Of a stretch of DNA of 64,000 nt, positions 45,869 through 56,835 are shown one piece after another (the stretch's first letter is position 1; each line of letters begins with the position of its first letter). The notes below the pieces were generated by a model. That model had not been told where the DNA came from. It searched no databases and worked only from the letters and a program-made list of their open reading frames with translations. The position numbers and the translations under genes were made by a program. The DNA comes from Pseudomonas sp. GOM7 (lineage in GTDB: Bacteria; Pseudomonadota; Gammaproteobacteria; Pseudomonadales; Pseudomonadaceae), in assembly GCF_026723825.1 (NCBI RefSeq), contig NZ_CP113519.1, positions 930,001 through 994,000 on the forward strand, in the 5' to 3' direction.

Positions 45869-46307
45869 TTGATCTGGCACTTCGACGCCGCTTCAGCATT
45901 ACCTGAACCTTCTTGTTTCGCCCCCCTCGGGCGAGTTTCCTTTGGCAAACGCCCGGATGGCCGGCCCCGCCAAAAGGAACCAAAAGGTCTATGCCCCACC
46001 ATCCGGAACTAGGCGTCCCCGTCATGCTGCGCTCGACTTCCCTCACTCCATCGTCGCTCCGAGGGCCCGACCTAGGCGGCCCCCGACGAAGGGCCATCCC
46101 TGGCCCATCGCGGCTCTCGGCTTTGGCATCCTGCGTCGCTCTACCTCCTACATCCATGTAGTCGTCGCGGCATCCATGCCGCTCAACCCTCTACGCAACG
46201 ATTCCGTTCGGCCTTCTGACGGGGGCCGTCGGTGCAGAACTGGAGACCGATGCGCTACCAGGCATGGTGGATAAGCTTCGCGTTGTCCACCTTACTTGCT
46301 CCATGTC

Positions 46308-47411
46308 TTATTTTGTCTTGTACATTCGTTTAGAGCTTCCGGTTTGGATAAATCCTTCATCGCGCAATGCAGAAATGTAATCACCAATAAGATCTCTGCG
46401 TTTAGAACTCGTTCTTTTCCAGCCCCAGTATTTGGAGATGGCAGGGTAAAGGATTTCAGTTAGTTCTGATTTTGTTCCTTCACTAAATGGAGCGCTGGCT
46501 AGAGCTTTTAGGCAGATTAGTTTTAATGGCTCTAGATTAAATAGTTCTTTGTCTAGCTGATTTATAAGGGACGTAGCGGTTGTGGCTTTTTGAGTGGCAG
46601 AATTTTTGCATTTTGTCGCAAAATTCAATGCGATTTCATCAATGTATATCGATCCGGAGGAGTGGCTGTTGAGTAGCTTTTTTAGTCTAGATTTATGCTT
46701 GAGTAGGTCGTGAGAAGGAGCTTTTCCAGTAAGCAGCTCTATAAAGGAAATGGCTGTCGCATACAGGTCATAGCCTGGCTCTGCTGTGTCTACTCCTGGT
46801 GGCCGGTATAAGGGGGTGTAACCGATTATACTTTTCCCTTTTTCAACTCCAACGCCAAGATCTATTATTTTTATTATTTCTGTGGCTTCGGGCATTCTAA
46901 ACACAGTGTGGGGCCGCTTTTTTACTTTTGTATAGAAAAATATGTTTGATGGTTTGATGTCGGCGTGAATATATTTTCCGCCCCTCTGGTATGGTTTTCC
47001 ATGTAATTTGCTTAGTCCGTGAAGGACTCCTCTAATGATTTCAAAGGAGTCAAAGTAGTGCTGTATGTTGTTTTTCTTGTATCGCCGTGTTTTTATGTGG
47101 CTGGAAAGAGTCTTCCAAGGATAATCTAGGTGTTCCATTGTGTAGGCGTGCCACCCGTTTGGGGAGCGATATACATCAAATACCCTAACGGTTTCTGCTG
47201 CTTCTCTGCATATTTTTATTTCATCTGCAAGATTTATATTGCTAATTTTAATTGCTACTATACTGTCAATCCAGCGATCTTTGGCGCGCCAGACAGCTCC
47301 GAAGCCGCTTTCTTCTCCAATTGCCTTGTCTCCTTCTAGAATGTATCGCTCTTTGATGAGCGGAAAGAAGCTATATATTTGGTCTTTTGTTAGGAGGCTT
47401 GCAGCATTCAC
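46308..47411 (-). CDS. Hanks-type Ser/Thr protein kinase, solitary, AT-rich
   Basis: 367 residues from a GTG start preceded by AAGGA. Kinase motifs in order: IGEESGFGAVWRAKD (glycine loop), VAIKI (Lys), YIHADIKPSN (catalytic loop, HAD not HRD), IIDLGVG (DLG in place of DFG) and YRPPGVD (APE region). The catalytic residues K, D, N, D are kept, so activity is likely. C-terminal ~90 residues (WGWKRTSSKRRDLIGDYISA) look like a winged-helix-type add-on. Strongly AT-rich codons and repeat-rich flanks suggest horizontal acquisition. No phosphatase or defence genes adjoin it. Confidence 0.85.
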   Translation of the reverse strand: MNAASLLTKDQIYSFFPLIKERYILEGDKAIGEESGFGAVWRAKDRWIDSIVAIKISNINLADEIKICREAAETVRVFDVYRSPNGWHAYTMEHLDYPWKTLSSHIKTRRYKKNNIQHYFDSFEIIRGVLHGLSKLHGKPYQRGGKYIHADIKPSNIFFYTKVKKRPHTVFRMPEATEIIKIIDLGVGVEKGKSIIGYTPLYRPPGVDTAEPGYDLYATAISFIELLTGKAPSHDLLKHKSRLKKLLNSHSSGSIYIDEIALNFATKCKNSATQKATTATSLINQLDKELFNLEPLKLICLKALASAPFSEGTKSELTEILYPAISKYWGWKRTSSKRRDLIGDYISALRDEGFIQTGSSKRMYKTK

Positions 47412-47791
47412 TCTATTACTATCCTTTAGATAGATTTGAATTATCTGAATTTTTAGGGCGCTTTTCGAACTATGTTCCCTAGCGGGTTTCTTTAGTGCTG
47501 GGTTTTGTATCTTTTCATGGATTTGGAGATTTCTAGTATGTGCTTAGCGAGTGACTATTGTATGTGGGGCGAATCTTTTTCGCTGTTTAATTGGATTCAA
47601 TAAAGCTATTTAGCAATAGCGACCGACGCATTATCCGCATCGATCAAAACAGCGAGATGTTTATGCTGGCGGGAGGGGGAGGGCTTGCTGGCCATGGGGC
47701 ATCCTTGCGGGGTGATGCCCAGACATTACTGCGAAATGATGGCTTGGCGCCATAGTCCCAAATGGCTATGGCGCGCTTTTGAGCTTTAAGC
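47412..47791. other. AT-rich gene-free stretch upstream of the kinase
   Basis: 380 bp with no supported ORF. AT-rich up to about 47630, then GC-rich. It presumably holds the kinase promoter. It marks the edge of the probable acquired segment, followed by palindromic element C. Confidence 0.55.
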
Positions 47792-47930
47792 AGGTCGTTG
47801 AAAAACGTAGGCGAGGAAGGCAAGACAAGGCAAAAACAGCCGAAAAAGCGCAGTTTACGCGCTGTAAATGAGCATTTTGAGGCTGTTTTTAACGCAGTAT
47901 TGCCAACGCAGGTAGTTTTTCAACAGCCTG
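47792..47930. repeat. Palindromic element, copy C of a covarying family
   Basis: Outer arms CAGGTCGTTGAAAAAC and TTTTTCAACAGCCTG pair; inner arms AAAAACAGCC and GGCTGTTTTT pair exactly; centre AGTTTACGCGCTGTAAATGA. It ends on the base next to the TAA stop of the ABC exporter gene (47931-47933). Confidence 0.87.
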
Positions 47931-49721
47931 TTAGCCGTTGCGACTGCTCAACTGCCAACCCCCTTTGCCATCCAGATCGAGCTGGTGGCTGTGGAAGGCG
48001 GCGAGAGTGTGGCGGTGGCCGACGCTGATCAGCAGGGTGTCGGGCAGTTCGCGGCGCAGCAGGGTGTAGAGCGACTGTTCCAACCCTTCGTCCATGGCCG
48101 AGCTGGATTCGTCAAGGAAGGCCACTGCAGGGCGGTTGTAGAGCAGGCGGGCGAAGGCCAGGCGTTGTTGTTCACCCAGGGACAAGACGCGGCTCCAGTC
48201 GCCGGGTTCGTCCAGACGACCTGCCAGGTGCGGCAGGCAAACTTGTTCCAGCACCTGTTGCATGCGCTCGCGGTCATCGCCCGGTTCGGCGGGGTAGGCC
48301 AATGCGCTGCGCAGGTCGCCCAGCGGCAGGTACGGGCGTTGGGCGAGGAACAGCGCCTGGTGCCCGGTGGGCCGCGCCACTTGGCCATCGGCGTAGGGCC
48401 AGAGGCCGGCGAGGGCGCGTAGCAGGGTGGTCTTGCCGCAGCCGGAAGGGCCGCGCACCAGCAGGGCCTGGCCGGGGTGCAGGTCGAGGTTGAGGCCATC
48501 AACCAGCAGTTGGCCGTCCGGGCGTTGCAGGTGCAGGTTCTCGACGTGCAGGCCGCTGGCTTGGGCGCTGGTGGTGACGTGGGGCAGTTCGCGGGCCTGT
48601 TGGTTGGCGTCGAGCAGGCCGCTCAGGCGGTCGAGGGTGGCGCGGTACTGGGCGAAGGCATCGTAGCTGCTGCGGAAGAACGACAGGGCGTCCTGCACCT
48701 GGCCGAAGGCCTGCGCGGTCTGCATCACGTCGCCGAGCTTGATGGCGCCACTGAAGAAGCGCGGCGCCTGGATGATGAAGGGAAAGACCACGGCCACCTG
48801 GCTGACGCCAAGGTTGAATCCGTCGAATTTCAGGGTTCGGTAGACCAGCGCCCAGAGGTTTTCCACCAGTGCGGCGAAGCGGCCCAGCAGGGTACGCCGT
48901 TCCACGTCGCGGCCCTGGTAGAAGGCGACGTTCTCGGCGTATTCACGCAGGCGCACCAGGGCATAACGGAAGTTGGCCGAGCGTTGCTCGTTGAGGAAGT
49001 TCAGGCGGATCAACGGGCGGCCTAGGCGGAAGGCGATCAGTGTGGCGATGATCACGTAGATGTATACGGCGAACACCATCGCTCGTGGGATCTCCACGCC
49101 GGCCACCGTCAGCGGTGCGGACAGCCCCCAGAGAATGGCGCTGAAGGCCACCAGCGAGACCAGCGAGCTGACCGCGCCGAGCGAGAGCTTGAGCGAGCCG
49201 GAGACGAAAGCGGCGACGTCCAGCTCGATGCGTTGGTCGGGGTTGTCGATCGGCTGGTCGAGGAACTGGCCACGGTAGTAGGCATCGCCCTTGAGCCAGT
49301 CATCGGTCAGGCGCTGGTTGAGCCAGGTGCGCCAGTGAATGCTCAGCGCCTGGTTGACGTAGAAGTCGAACAGCGCCCGCGCCACGTGGATGCTGGCGAG
49401 AATGGCGAAGATGCCCAGCATGAACCAGAACGCCTTCTGATCCAGCTCCTGCAGGGCGCTGTAGAAGCCGTTGTACCAGAAGGAGAACAGCACGTTCATG
49501 CGCACCGCGAACAGCGACAGAAGCAGGAGCAGGGCGAAGGTCGCCAGCGGTCGCCAACTGTTGCGCGGGTTCAGGTAGGGCCCGGCGATCTGCCAGAACT
49601 GCCCGCCCCAGCGGGTGAAGCGTACCAGGGCGAGGGCGGTGAGGGTGAAGCCGACAAGGGTGCACAGTGAGGCGATGGCCAGCCAGATCAGGCTGTCGGT
49701 AAGGGCTTGGTGCCAATCCAT
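47931..49721 (-). CDS. SbmA/BacA/YddA-like ABC transporter (fused permease-ATPase)
   Basis: 596 residues. The N-terminal ABC_membrane_2 domain (about 1-340) has six helices and the family segment WRTWLNQRLTDDWLKGDAYY. The ATPase (about 385-590) has Walker A GPSGCGKTT, signature LSLGEQQRL and Walker B AVAFLDESSSAMDE. It belongs to the YddA/peroxisomal ABCD-like group; substrates may be lipids, peptides or cobalamin-like compounds. Its stop codon abuts element C, which may serve as its 3' end. Confidence 0.92.
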   Translation of the reverse strand: MDWHQALTDSLIWLAIASLCTLVGFTLTALALVRFTRWGGQFWQIAGPYLNPRNSWRPLATFALLLLLSLFAVRMNVLFSFWYNGFYSALQELDQKAFWFMLGIFAILASIHVARALFDFYVNQALSIHWRTWLNQRLTDDWLKGDAYYRGQFLDQPIDNPDQRIELDVAAFVSGSLKLSLGAVSSLVSLVAFSAILWGLSAPLTVAGVEIPRAMVFAVYIYVIIATLIAFRLGRPLIRLNFLNEQRSANFRYALVRLREYAENVAFYQGRDVERRTLLGRFAALVENLWALVYRTLKFDGFNLGVSQVAVVFPFIIQAPRFFSGAIKLGDVMQTAQAFGQVQDALSFFRSSYDAFAQYRATLDRLSGLLDANQQARELPHVTTSAQASGLHVENLHLQRPDGQLLVDGLNLDLHPGQALLVRGPSGCGKTTLLRALAGLWPYADGQVARPTGHQALFLAQRPYLPLGDLRSALAYPAEPGDDRERMQQVLEQVCLPHLAGRLDEPGDWSRVLSLGEQQRLAFARLLYNRPAVAFLDESSSAMDEGLEQSLYTLLRRELPDTLLISVGHRHTLAAFHSHQLDLDGKGGWQLSSRNG

Positions 49722-49896
49722 AAGGTGTGGGTTCCGCGATGCTTCGACAGGGAGGGAATGCCGGAGGGCCGGCTGCCGAGACTGAAGGCGTGAGTTATAC
49801 GCCTGTGTTGCAGACTTTTCGCCGTTTCGTTGGTTCCTGCTGTGGCAGCTTTTGTAAACGTCAGACGGCTGCCGTTCAGGTTGCCAACGGCTGTTG

Positions 49897-50100
49897 CTAT
49901 TGCGCCTGCTTCAGCGCCTCTTGCAGGCGCTGATTGCTGGCCGCGTTGGCCTGGTCGATCTGCTGCTTGAGTTGCTCCATCTGCTGCTGGGCCTGTTGCG
50001 CTTGCTTGGCTTGCAGGCTGGCGGTGGCGGCGGTTTCACCGGCGCCACAGGCGGCAAGGGTGAGCAGTAGGGCAAGGGTGCAGAGATGGGACAGGCGCAT
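49897..50100 (-). CDS. Small Gln-rich lipoprotein (67 aa)
   Basis: Lipoprotein signal MRLSHLCTLALLLTLAAC with a lipobox LAAC (Cys 18). The mature part is a Gln/Ala-rich coiled coil (QQMEQLKQQIDQANAASNQR), reminiscent of Lpp- or YgdI-like small lipoproteins. The start giving MRLSHL is preferred over an ATG 30 bp upstream. Function unknown. Confidence 0.78.
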   Translation of the reverse strand: MRLSHLCTLALLLTLAACGAGETAATASLQAKQAQQAQQQMEQLKQQIDQANAASNQRLQEALKQAQ

Positions 50101-50178
50101 GGTGGTTTCCAGGTGGGGGCACTGGCTCATAGAGTGACCGATTTCGCCTGATTTGTATGTGCCACCATGCGCAATCTG

Positions 50179-51690
50179 TCAGGCCAGTGCCGTGCGCTGT
50201 CGACCTTCCACGCGCCGTTTCAGCGCCGCCCCTTCGACTATCTCCAGGCCACCGCCCTGGGCGCGCGCGGAACGACCCCAGTCTTCTAGCAGTTCCATGC
50301 AGGCGTGGTCGATGTAGCTGACCCGCGCCAGGCTCAGGTGCACGCGGGTGCCGGGCTCGACGCTGGCCAGCACCTTGGCCAGCTGTGGCACGCGCAGGAA
50401 GGTGGCAGCGCCGCTCATGCGCAGCTCGGCGCTGTCTGCGCCGGTGGGCACCAGCTTCACGCGCAGGCGCGAGGCGTTCCATACCAGTTTCAGCAGGGTC
50501 AGGGCGAAGCCCACCAGCACACCGGTCAGCAGATCGGTGAAGACGATGCACAGCGCCGTGGCCGCGTAGATGATGACGGGGATGCGCCCGTACTGGCCGA
50601 GGCTGCGCATGGCCTTGGGATCGACCAGCTTGCAGCCGGTGTACACCAGCACCGCACCGAGGCTGGCTACCGGAATGCTCTGCAGCACGCCGGGTAGCAA
50701 GGCCACCAGGGCCAGCAGCCAGGCGCCATGGAGGATGGTGGAAGCACGACCACGGGCACCGGCCTGGACGTTGGCCGAACTGCGCACGATCACGCCGGTC
50801 ATCGGCAGGGCGCCGACCGCACCGCAGAGGATGTTGCCGATACCCTGGGCGGAGAGTTCACGGTTGAAGCGTGCGCGCGGGCCGTCATGCATGCGATCCA
50901 CCGCCGCAGCGGATAGCAACGTCTCGGCGCTGGCGATAAAGGCCAGGGCCAGGGCGGCGACCAGCAACTGCGGATCGGCCAGGCTGGCCAGCCCCTGCGG
51001 GGTGATCCAGTCGATGGCATCGCCGAGGTTGGCCGGCAGTTCCACGCGCTTGACCGGCAGTGCCAGCCACAGGCTGACCAGGGTAGCGAGGGTCACGCCG
51101 ACCAGAGCGCCGGGCAAAAAGCGCACGGGCGCCGGGCGATAGCGCTCCCACAGCCAGATGCTGGCGATGGTGCCGAGGCCCACCAGGCCGGCGATCATGG
51201 CATTGCCTCCGGCCAGGTTCAGGGCGTCGCGCACCGCACCGGGGAAGGCCAGCAGGTTATCCAGGCCAGACGCCTGGGGCGAGGCGTCGATCATCACATG
51301 CACCTGCGATAGCACGATGAGAATACCGATGCCGGCGAGCATGCCGTAGACCACTGCCGGTGCGGTGACGCGAAACCAGCCACCGAGGCGCAGGGTGCCG
51401 GCGGCGAGCTGGATCAACCCGGCCAGCAACAGCACTGGGCCGAGCGCGGCCATGCCGTGGGTGCGCACCAGCTCGAACACCAGCACGGCGAGGCCGGCCG
51501 CCGGGCCGCTGACCTGCAGCGGCGCACCGGCGATGAAACCGACCACCAGACCGCCGATGATGCCGGTGATCAGGCCCTTGGCCGGCGGCATGCCGGAGGC
51601 GATGGCGATACCCATGCACAAGGGCAGGGCGACGAGAAAGACCACCACGGACGCCAGCGCGTCCCGTGGCAGTGTGCGAAATACATTCAT
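50179..51690 (-). CDS. SulP-family anion transporter with STAS domain (likely bicarbonate)
   Basis: 503 residues from the ATG preceded by AGGAGA. The SulP transmembrane core (about 1-390) has GIAIASGMPPAKGLITGIIG and ASAETLLSAAAVDRMH. The C-terminal STAS domain (about 415-490) carries HLSLARVSYIDHACMELLED, the usual Asp/Ser regulatory region. It follows a carbonic anhydrase gene on the same strand (65 bp gap). SulP-carbonic anhydrase pairs are known to take up bicarbonate; sulfate is the alternative. Confidence 0.92.
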   Translation of the reverse strand: MNVFRTLPRDALASVVVFLVALPLCMGIAIASGMPPAKGLITGIIGGLVVGFIAGAPLQVSGPAAGLAVLVFELVRTHGMAALGPVLLLAGLIQLAAGTLRLGGWFRVTAPAVVYGMLAGIGILIVLSQVHVMIDASPQASGLDNLLAFPGAVRDALNLAGGNAMIAGLVGLGTIASIWLWERYRPAPVRFLPGALVGVTLATLVSLWLALPVKRVELPANLGDAIDWITPQGLASLADPQLLVAALALAFIASAETLLSAAAVDRMHDGPRARFNRELSAQGIGNILCGAVGALPMTGVIVRSSANVQAGARGRASTILHGAWLLALVALLPGVLQSIPVASLGAVLVYTGCKLVDPKAMRSLGQYGRIPVIIYAATALCIVFTDLLTGVLVGFALTLLKLVWNASRLRVKLVPTGADSAELRMSGAATFLRVPQLAKVLASVEPGTRVHLSLARVSYIDHACMELLEDWGRSARAQGGGLEIVEGAALKRRVEGRQRTALA

Positions 51691-51754
51691 AAGGCTGTCT
51701 CCTGGCAAAAGGGTGCCCACCGGCCTTGTGGGCCGGGAGCCAGAGAGTGGAACG

Positions 51755-52486
51755 TCAGGCGCTGGCGTAGCGCGGTTGCGGGGTGGCGCAGGGCTGCTCG
51801 TCGCCATCCAGCGGCAGGAAGCTGCCCGAGGCGGCGTCATAGGCACGGATGCCGCCGCTGTCGATGTCGTAGACCCAGCCGTGGATGTGCAACTGGCCGC
51901 TGGCCAGGCGCGCGGCGACCGAGGGGTGGGTGCGCAGGTGGTCGAGCTGGGCGACGACGTTTTCTTCGGTCAGCACGCCGAGGGTTTCATGGGCGCTGCC
52001 GCAACTGCAGTTGTCCGCCACGACGCTGCGTGCCACTTCGGCGTGGCGCAGCCAGGCGCGCACCGTGGGCATGCCGTCGAGGCTGGCGGGGTTGAGCACG
52101 GCTTTCATCGCACCACAGTCGGAGTGGCCGCAGACGATGATGTGCTTTACGCCGAGAGCGAGCACCGCATACTCGATGGCAGTGGAGACGCCGCCGTTCA
52201 TCTGCCCATAGGGCGGCACCACGTTACCCACGTTACGGGTGACGAACAGGGTGCCGGGGTCGCTCTGCGTGATCAGTTCGGGGACGATGCGCGAGTCTGC
52301 GCAGGTGATGAACATGGCGCTGGGTGCTTGTGCCGAAGCCAGGCGCTTGAACAGCGCCTGCTGCTGCGGATAGACCTCCTGACGAAAGCGCCGAAAGCCC
52401 TGTACCAACTGATGCAGGGCAGCCTGGGCCTGATCCTTGGGTACGGGGCGCAGGGTGTTGTCGGTTCGGGTAGCGGTTGAGTTCAT
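51755..52486 (-). CDS. Beta-class carbonic anhydrase
   Basis: 243 residues from the ATG preceded by AGGAGATG. Zinc ligands are in CADSRIVPE (Cys, Asp) and CGHSDCGAM (His, Cys); RNVGNVVPPYG is the family motif. It interconverts CO2 and bicarbonate in the cytoplasm and is probably coupled to the SulP transporter downstream. An N-terminal extension of about 30 residues precedes the catalytic domain. Confidence 0.95.
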   Translation of the reverse strand: MNSTATRTDNTLRPVPKDQAQAALHQLVQGFRRFRQEVYPQQQALFKRLASAQAPSAMFITCADSRIVPELITQSDPGTLFVTRNVGNVVPPYGQMNGGVSTAIEYAVLALGVKHIIVCGHSDCGAMKAVLNPASLDGMPTVRAWLRHAEVARSVVADNCSCGSAHETLGVLTEENVVAQLDHLRTHPSVAARLASGQLHIHGWVYDIDSGGIRAYDAASGSFLPLDGDEQPCATPQPRYASA

Positions 52487-52909
52487 CGTTGCATCTCCTG
52501 TCATTTTCCTGAGTGACGTTCTCGACTGCTGACCAAACGCCTGTGACCTGTCGGTCACTTCCGGAGCAACGATAAGGATTCTTACTTAACCAAAACTGAA
52601 CCGCGCGGCTCTAAAACGCCACTATGCGGCCGTTTTGTGGGCGTGCGAGTCATCGGTAGGGCGCACTCAGAAGCGCAGCGAACAGTGCGCCGTTGCGTGG
52701 CCTGAGCGGGTATTTTAGGGAGGGCATGCGTGCTGAAGGCAGCGGGTTGTGCTGCTGCGGTGGGGTGTTCGCTGGCGCTCCTGAACCCACCCTACGGGGC
52801 TGGTTATCGTTGAGGCAGCTACCCGGTTGGATCGCTTCGGTGGGCGCTCGCTGGCGCTACGAGCGGTCGGCGTTCCGGCCCATCACGGGGCCTGAGCCTC
52901 GTCCGGCGG
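52487..52909. other. Gene-free stretch upstream of carbonic anhydrase
   Basis: About 420 bp. AAAACGCCAC...GCGGCCGTTTT at about 52612-52640 forms a hairpin. Imperfect GGGCGCACTC/GTGCGCC copies resemble the GTAGGGTGCGC family. ACCCACCCTACGGGG lies near 52785. The promoter of the carbonic anhydrase operon must be at its left edge. No gene is supported. Confidence 0.55.
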
Positions 52910-53143
52910 TTACTGCTCGCCCTTCATGGCTGTTTGCAGGCCGAACATGAGCAGCAGGAGGTTGGCGTCCGGTTCCAGCTCGGTCTGCACTTGTTTGCGA
53001 ACCGGAGCGATGGGGCAGGGTGCCGTGCTGCAGTCGCGGGCATCCAGCACGCGTGGGCCGGGTTCTTGCCAGGCGGCTGCCGCCACTGCCGTGACACCCA
53101 GGGCAGCAGCGAAGAACAGACCTCTAGCGATTTCTAGTTTCAT
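52910..53143 (-). CDS. Small exported protein, unknown function (77 aa)
   Basis: A hydrophobic signal segment (GLFFAAALGVTAVAAAAW) is followed by a short mature part with two Cys (CSTAPC) and a C-terminal LLLLMFGLQTA helix. The CxxxxC pair could form a disulfide or bind a metal. No family recognised; no operon partner. Confidence 0.65.
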   Translation of the reverse strand: MKLEIARGLFFAAALGVTAVAAAAWQEPGPRVLDARDCSTAPCPIAPVRKQVQTELEPDANLLLLMFGLQTAMKGEQ

Positions 53144-53275
53144 CTTGCTAACCCTTTGAAAGTACGGCGAGCGTGTCTGGGTAACCCTAGCCGAAACTGG
53201 CGGAGTTCAAGTACTTCCTGACGAACGGTTATCCGTTGGCGAGGGAGGCAGCACGATAACGCTTATTCGGGCCAC

Positions 53276-53950
53276 TCAGAGATTTTTCAGACCGCCGGGA
53301 TACACCTGGGCATAGCCAGCGAGCAATTGTGCCCAGTCGGCATCGTTCCACGGGCTGTGGCGGCGCAGTTGGCGCAGGTCATGATGGGCTGCCTGGCGTC
53401 GAGTGAGGCGGCGGCGGCTTTTTTCCAGATCGAGCAGGGCGACCTGGGGGCGTTCGCCATCCATGCGCACGAATACATGCTTGGCATACAGGCAGCCGTG
53501 TTGCCAGCGGCCCAGGTGCATGCGCGCCAGGGTTGCACCGATCTGTTGCAGCAGGCGGGCATGCTGCGCCTCGCCGCAGGCTTCGCGCCCGCCCTGGGCA
53601 TACCATTGCTCGATGTGCTCGAAGCCTTCCAGGGCTTGAGTCACCAACATGCCGCGCCAGCCGTGCTGCGGATCATGTTCGACGCCGCAATAGACCAGGC
53701 GTGGTACGGGGACACCCAGCTCTTTCAGAGCAACCAGGGCGCTGCGCTCGCGCAGAACGGTAGGGCGCCCCTTGGGGTGCAGCAGGCTGCGGTAGATATG
53801 GCCGATCTGGCGTTTGGCGTAGAACACGCCGTCTTCATCCAGCAGGCGTTGTACGCCACTTTCGCCACTGCGACGGACATTGGGTGCTTCGACCCAGTCA
53901 CCCTGGCGCTGCCACCAGTGCTGGAAGGCGTGCTGATAAGTCACCGTCAT
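53276..53950 (-). CDS. inaA: InaA-like lipopolysaccharide kinase-family protein
   Basis: 224 residues with a kinase-like fold of the Kdo/WaaP family: FYAKRQIGHIYRSLLHPKG (Lys region), ARMHLGRWQHGCLYAKHVFV (catalytic loop, HGCLYAKH in place of HGDxxxxN) and VALLDLEKSRRRLT (metal-binding Asp). InaA-type proteins are stress-induced in pseudomonads. Kinase activity is uncertain because the usual catalytic Asp is replaced by Cys. Confidence 0.85.
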   Translation of the reverse strand: MTVTYQHAFQHWWQRQGDWVEAPNVRRSGESGVQRLLDEDGVFYAKRQIGHIYRSLLHPKGRPTVLRERSALVALKELGVPVPRLVYCGVEHDPQHGWRGMLVTQALEGFEHIEQWYAQGGREACGEAQHARLLQQIGATLARMHLGRWQHGCLYAKHVFVRMDGERPQVALLDLEKSRRRLTRRQAAHHDLRQLRRHSPWNDADWAQLLAGYAQVYPGGLKNL

Positions 53951-54033
53951 ATTGTTGTTCTTCTGCTTGAGTGTCGTAAGAAGCCTGAACGGCCGTGCAC
54001 GAAAACTAAAGCAAAGACCATTCCTGCGTCCAT

Positions 54034-54066
54034 AAAAAACCCCGCGACAAGCGCGGGGTTCTTTTA
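54034..54066 (-). terminator. Rho-independent terminator of groESL
   Basis: On the minus strand AACCCCGCGC and GCGGGGTT pair around a TTGTC loop and run into TTTTTTATGG, 22 bp after the groEL stop. Confidence 0.9.
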
Positions 54067-54087
54067 GAAGCGAGGGAGCCGGTCGGC

Positions 54088-55746
<1,659 letters not shown>

Positions 55747-55781
55747 TCAATTCTTGACGGTTATGCAGAGATTCGCGGGAA

Positions 55782-56075
55782 TCAGGCTTCGATGACGGCG
55801 AGAATTTCGTGCTCGCCCATGACCAGCAGGTCTTCGCCGTCAACCTTGACGGTGTTGCTGCCGGAGTAGGGGCCGAATACCACCTTGTCACCAACCTTGA
55901 CGGCCAGCGGACGTACTTCGCCGTTGTCCAGAACCTTACCGGTACCGACGGCAACGACCTCACCCTGGTTCGGCTTCTCGGCAGCCGAGCCCGGCAGCAC
56001 GATGCCGCCAGCGGTTTTGGTCTCTTCTTCGCTGCGACGGATCACGACGCGGTCATGCAGAGGACGAAGCTTCAT
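55782..56075 (-). CDS. groS: Co-chaperonin GroES (10 kDa)
   Basis: 97 residues, starting [20 protein letters not shown] with the mobile loop [19 protein letters not shown]. It caps GroEL. A heat-shock promoter lies upstream at 56225-56252, and the ribosome-binding site AGGAGAG precedes the ATG. Confidence 0.99.
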   Translation of the reverse strand: MKLRPLHDRVVIRRSEEETKTAGGIVLPGSAAEKPNQGEVVAVGTGKVLDNGEVRPLAVKVGDKVVFGPYSGSNTVKVDGEDLLVMGEHEILAVIEA

Positions 56076-56224
56076 TGTCGATCTCTCCTAACAATTGAAT
56101 GGCCAACTTGCCGACCCTTGCTTGGGCGGCGGGTTTGTAAAATCCGGCTAGGCCGGGAGCGGCACGCTGGGCGTACCGCGAAAGTCGGACTGCCTCGATG
56201 GGCAGGCACCTTGCGGTGACTGCT

Positions 56225-56252
56225 ACATGTGGGCGGGTCAGGGCATTTCAAG
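56225..56252 (-). promoter_or_regulatory. Sigma-32 heat-shock promoter of groESL
   Basis: On the minus strand CTTGAAA (complement 56246-56252), 13 bases, then CCCACATGT (complement 56225-56233), close to the consensus CTTGAAA-N13-CCCCATNT. Confidence 0.82.
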
Positions 56253-56310
56253 GGGCGGGATGAAAATTTTTTACAACGCGGGCGCCGCGAATGGGCGCCC
56301 GTGGGAGGGA

Positions 56311-56760
56311 TCAGTCGCGACGCTCGTACTCGCCTTCGAGCACGTTGGGATGGGTCTTGCCGGCGCGGGCGGCGGCATCGTCGAAGAAGGCGCGTTGGCG
56401 CAGGGCCTGTTCCTCGGCGCGGCGGCGGATCTTGCCCACCAGCAGGCGACGGGTGAAGGGGATCAGGCAGAGTACGCCGAAGATGTCGCTGATGAAGCCC
56501 GGCAGCAGCAGTAGGCCACCGCCGACGGCGATCAGCAGGCCTTCGAGCATTTCCTGCTCGGGCATCTCGCCGCGGGCCAGTTTTTCCCGGGCGCGCCAGG
56601 CGGTGGCGACACCGGCCACGCGCAGCAGCACGCTGCCGAGTACGGCGGTACCGATCACCAGCAGAATCGTCGGCAGTACGCCGATGGCGCTGCCCACCTT
56701 GATCAGCACGGCCAGTTCGATGATGGGGAACAGCAGGAACAGAAACAGAAAGGCACGCAT
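56311..56760 (-). CDS. fxsA: FxsA family membrane protein
   Basis: 149 residues: MRAFLFLFLLFPIIELAVLI at the start, two central helices (ILLVIGTAVLGSVLLRVAGV and LIAVGGGLLLLPGFISDIFG with the family's PGFxxD motif), and a basic C-terminal tail. FxsA is an inner-membrane protein affecting phage F exclusion in E. coli. It is commonly adjacent to groESL, as here. Confidence 0.93.
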   Translation of the reverse strand: MRAFLFLFLLFPIIELAVLIKVGSAIGVLPTILLVIGTAVLGSVLLRVAGVATAWRAREKLARGEMPEQEMLEGLLIAVGGGLLLLPGFISDIFGVLCLIPFTRRLLVGKIRRRAEEQALRQRAFFDDAAARAGKTHPNVLEGEYERRD

Positions 56761-56835
56761 GGCTTTGAAGTCCTAGGCGGAAGCAAGCTTCCAATGAGGA
56801 GTAAGTATGGGGTAGTGGCCTGAATTCAAGCTGAA

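Larger units (their letters stand above)
45740..46307. other. Gene-free repeat-rich stretch
   Basis: 570 bp without a supported gene. It holds a REP unit (45754-45778), a CCCCTCTCCC-family palindrome (45828-45868), a Pseudomonas intergenic sequence around TCGGGCGAGTTTCCTTTGGC (45925-45945), and a partial GTGGATAAGC palindrome near 46270. GC-rich, in sharp contrast to the AT-rich kinase gene that follows. Confidence 0.7.
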
